Below, piece after piece: positions 42,788 through 43,551 of a stretch of DNA of 43,551 nucleotides. Source of the DNA: Acidobacteriota bacterium (GTDB taxonomy: Bacteria; Acidobacteriota; Holophagae; Thermotomaculales; Thermotomaculaceae); assembly GCA_013151025.1 (NCBI GenBank), contig JAADJC010000016.1, positions 1-43,551 on the forward strand, given 5' to 3'. The translations under genes and the position numbers were made by a program. The notes under the pieces were generated by a model that ran no database searches, was not told where the DNA came from, and saw only the letters and a list, made by a program, of their open reading frames with translations. Position 1 is the first letter of the stretch. Every line of letters starts with the position of its first letter.

Positions 42788-42975
42788 CACGGCCGAGAGG
42801 CCGTGGGCGTTGCGTGTGGGCGTGGGCGTTAGAACGTGCGAGAAAGAAAAGGGATTTTCATCGCCGAGGCCGCAGAAAGCAAAGGTAAGAACGGTGCCAG
42901 CGGTGCGTGATGAGTGATGAGTTGGGGAAAAGCCAGGGAGGAAGGAGAATAGCGAGAACTGGCCATTTGGCCAGT
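42788..42975. other. Gene-free spacer with hairpins and short tandem repeats
   Basis: The 535 bases from 42775 to 43309 hold no convincing gene. CACGGCC (42788-42794) and GGCCGTG (42799-42805) form a perfect stem with a GAGA tetraloop. GTGGGC units at 42803-42808, 42816-42821 and 42822-42827, and two GTGATGA units at 42907-42920, are short tandem repeats. ACTGGCC (42958-42964) and GGCCAGT (42969-42975) form another stem with loop ATTT, followed by a pyrimidine-rich stretch. Confidence 0.45.
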
Positions 42976-43107
42976 CTTCCTTCTTATCTGACGCCCGGGC
43001 CCATGCGTAACGCGCGCTCACCAATTTAAGGAGTTATATGATGTATTGAAAATGAACACTTTTTCCTCTTGTCTTCGTTGATTCAACGGAGTAGTATTAA
43101 GTACTGG

Positions 43108-43255
43108 GATGCATGAGAGTGCATCGATGAGCGAATGTGGTGCGACCATAACTGACTACCTGGATATCAGAATATCGAAGGGCAAGAACTAAGCCAGATA
43201 CAAACGAATGGACGCATAGAGATCAACAAGTTTTTGGAAAATACCAATGGGTATT
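43108..43255 (+). other. Possible structured leader upstream of the FG-GAP-like gene
   Basis: GATGCA (43108-43113) and TGCATC (43120-43125) form a hairpin with loop TGAGAG. A second small hairpin, AATACC (43240-43245) with GGTATT (43250-43255) and loop AATG, is followed by CTTTTG. I tried to match the region to known riboswitch and group II intron signatures and found no fit. Earlier, AAGGAG at 43029 is followed by a three-codon frame (ATGATGTATTGA), which I do not call a gene. Confidence 0.3.
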
Positions 43256-43309
43256 CTTTTGATCACAGCGCTCAGAGTTAAAACGTATTCGGGTTTATAG
43301 GGGGGGGGC

Positions 43310-43551
43310 ATGATAGAGTTTTTTCAAAAAGCAATGGTTGCATTTTGTGGGTTGATGTTATCTTTTACAATTTCCTTTGCAATCCCATCAAATGAAAGGA
43401 AAGTCTCTTATTCTTTTCAAAAGCTCTGGGGGACCGGTGGTTTTGATGGCAACCGGTTTATGATGTCAGATGTGGGAAACGATGGTACGATGGACTTGCT
43501 ATTATGTGGCTCAAACATCTACGTTCTGTCTAACACAGATTCTGGACAAGG
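43310..43551 (+). CDS. Secreted FG-GAP/VCBS-like protein, 3' truncated by window edge
   Basis: The frame opens at ATG 43310 immediately after a run of nine G and stays open for 80 codons to the window end. A signal peptide is clear (MIEFFQKAMVAFCGLMLSFT, then ISFA). After it comes FMMSDVGNDGTMDLLLCG, the D-x-x-x-D-G-x-x-D-L pattern of FG-GAP (integrin-type beta-propeller) repeats, which bind calcium. Such proteins are usually exported and take part in surface adhesion or polymer binding. Only the first repeat is visible, so size and further domains are unknown. Confidence 0.7.
   Translation, partial: MIEFFQKAMVAFCGLMLSFTISFAIPSNERKVSYSFQKLWGTGGFDGNRFMMSDVGNDGTMDLLLCGSNIYVLSNTDSGQ

Noticed and set aside
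42701-43024. 107-codon minus-strand frame overlapping the methyltransferase start
   Set aside because: It runs through hairpins and tandem repeats with low-complexity composition and overlaps a better-supported gene.
43109-43192. Short frame of 27 codons before the FG-GAP-like gene
   Set aside because: No ribosome site, no homology pattern, and it overlaps the hairpin; too weak for a gene call.
43127-43230. Possible group II intron 5' end (GTGCG-like sequence near 43140)
   Set aside because: No domain V sequence and no intron-encoded protein are visible nearby.

Overview
The window is a continuous stretch of chromosome from a diderm (Gram-negative type) bacterium. The evidence is an outer-membrane secretin, two outer-membrane beta-barrel proteins, a CsgG-like outer-membrane secretion factor, and phosphate and Tad machinery that spans an envelope with a periplasm. 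I cannot place the phylum from the sequence alone. The gene mix (FHA-rich Tad locus, CsgG-like proteins, an FG-GAP-like secreted protein) does not match the familiar proteobacterial models closely. I see no rRNA, tRNA, CRISPR array, transposase or phage gene.

Positions 1-14843 (+) form one tightly packed operon, with most junctions overlapping or a few bases apart, encoding a Tad/Flp pilus or secretion machine. In order it holds a prepilin peptidase (cut by the window edge), three TadE/TadG-like pseudopilin proteins, a one-TM protein of unknown role, CpaB, the CpaC secretin, an FHA-CpaF ATPase fusion, TadB, TadC, a DUF192 protein, two FHA-transmembrane-repeat proteins and an exported TPR protein. 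A HU/IHF-like gene with its own sigma70-type promoter follows, then a CsgG-like gene and an unusually long Flp-type pilin (14855-16832). Four FHA domains in one Tad locus, a double-prepilin protein, and no CpaE/TadZ gene at its usual place make this the most original part of the window.

Positions 16881-22608 (-) hold a two-part UbiA prenyltransferase, RsmE, PrmA and a stand-alone receiver protein in overlapping order, preceded by a POT-family transporter with a large soluble insert. Positions 23140-29831 (+) are a complete phosphate regulon: pstS-pstC-pstA-pstB-phoU-phoB-phoR, with a Pho-box-like direct repeat before pstS and a hairpin between pstS and pstC. A similar repeat lies before a divergent porin gene (30913-31926, -), which suggests that the porin belongs to the same regulon. 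Between them is a NYN/LOTUS protein.

Positions 32188-35881 (+) carry glutamine-dependent NAD+ synthase, a YdfG-like short-chain dehydrogenase, a small outer-membrane barrel and ribonuclease HII. Positions 35989-39395 (-) carry an alpha/beta hydrolase, an aldehyde dehydrogenase and a hemolysin III/PAQR membrane protein. Positions 39541-42019 (+) encode a small three-TM protein overlapping a hybrid histidine kinase whose own membrane domain resembles it. A methyltransferase (-) follows, then a 535-base gene-free stretch, and the window ends inside a secreted FG-GAP-like protein.

Several spacers (near 22903, 29838, 35902, 35966, 42019, 42803 and 42907) contain degenerate short tandem repeats with periods of 6 or 7 bases, some as inverted pairs. 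They look like a genome-wide habit of this organism rather than individual regulatory sites.
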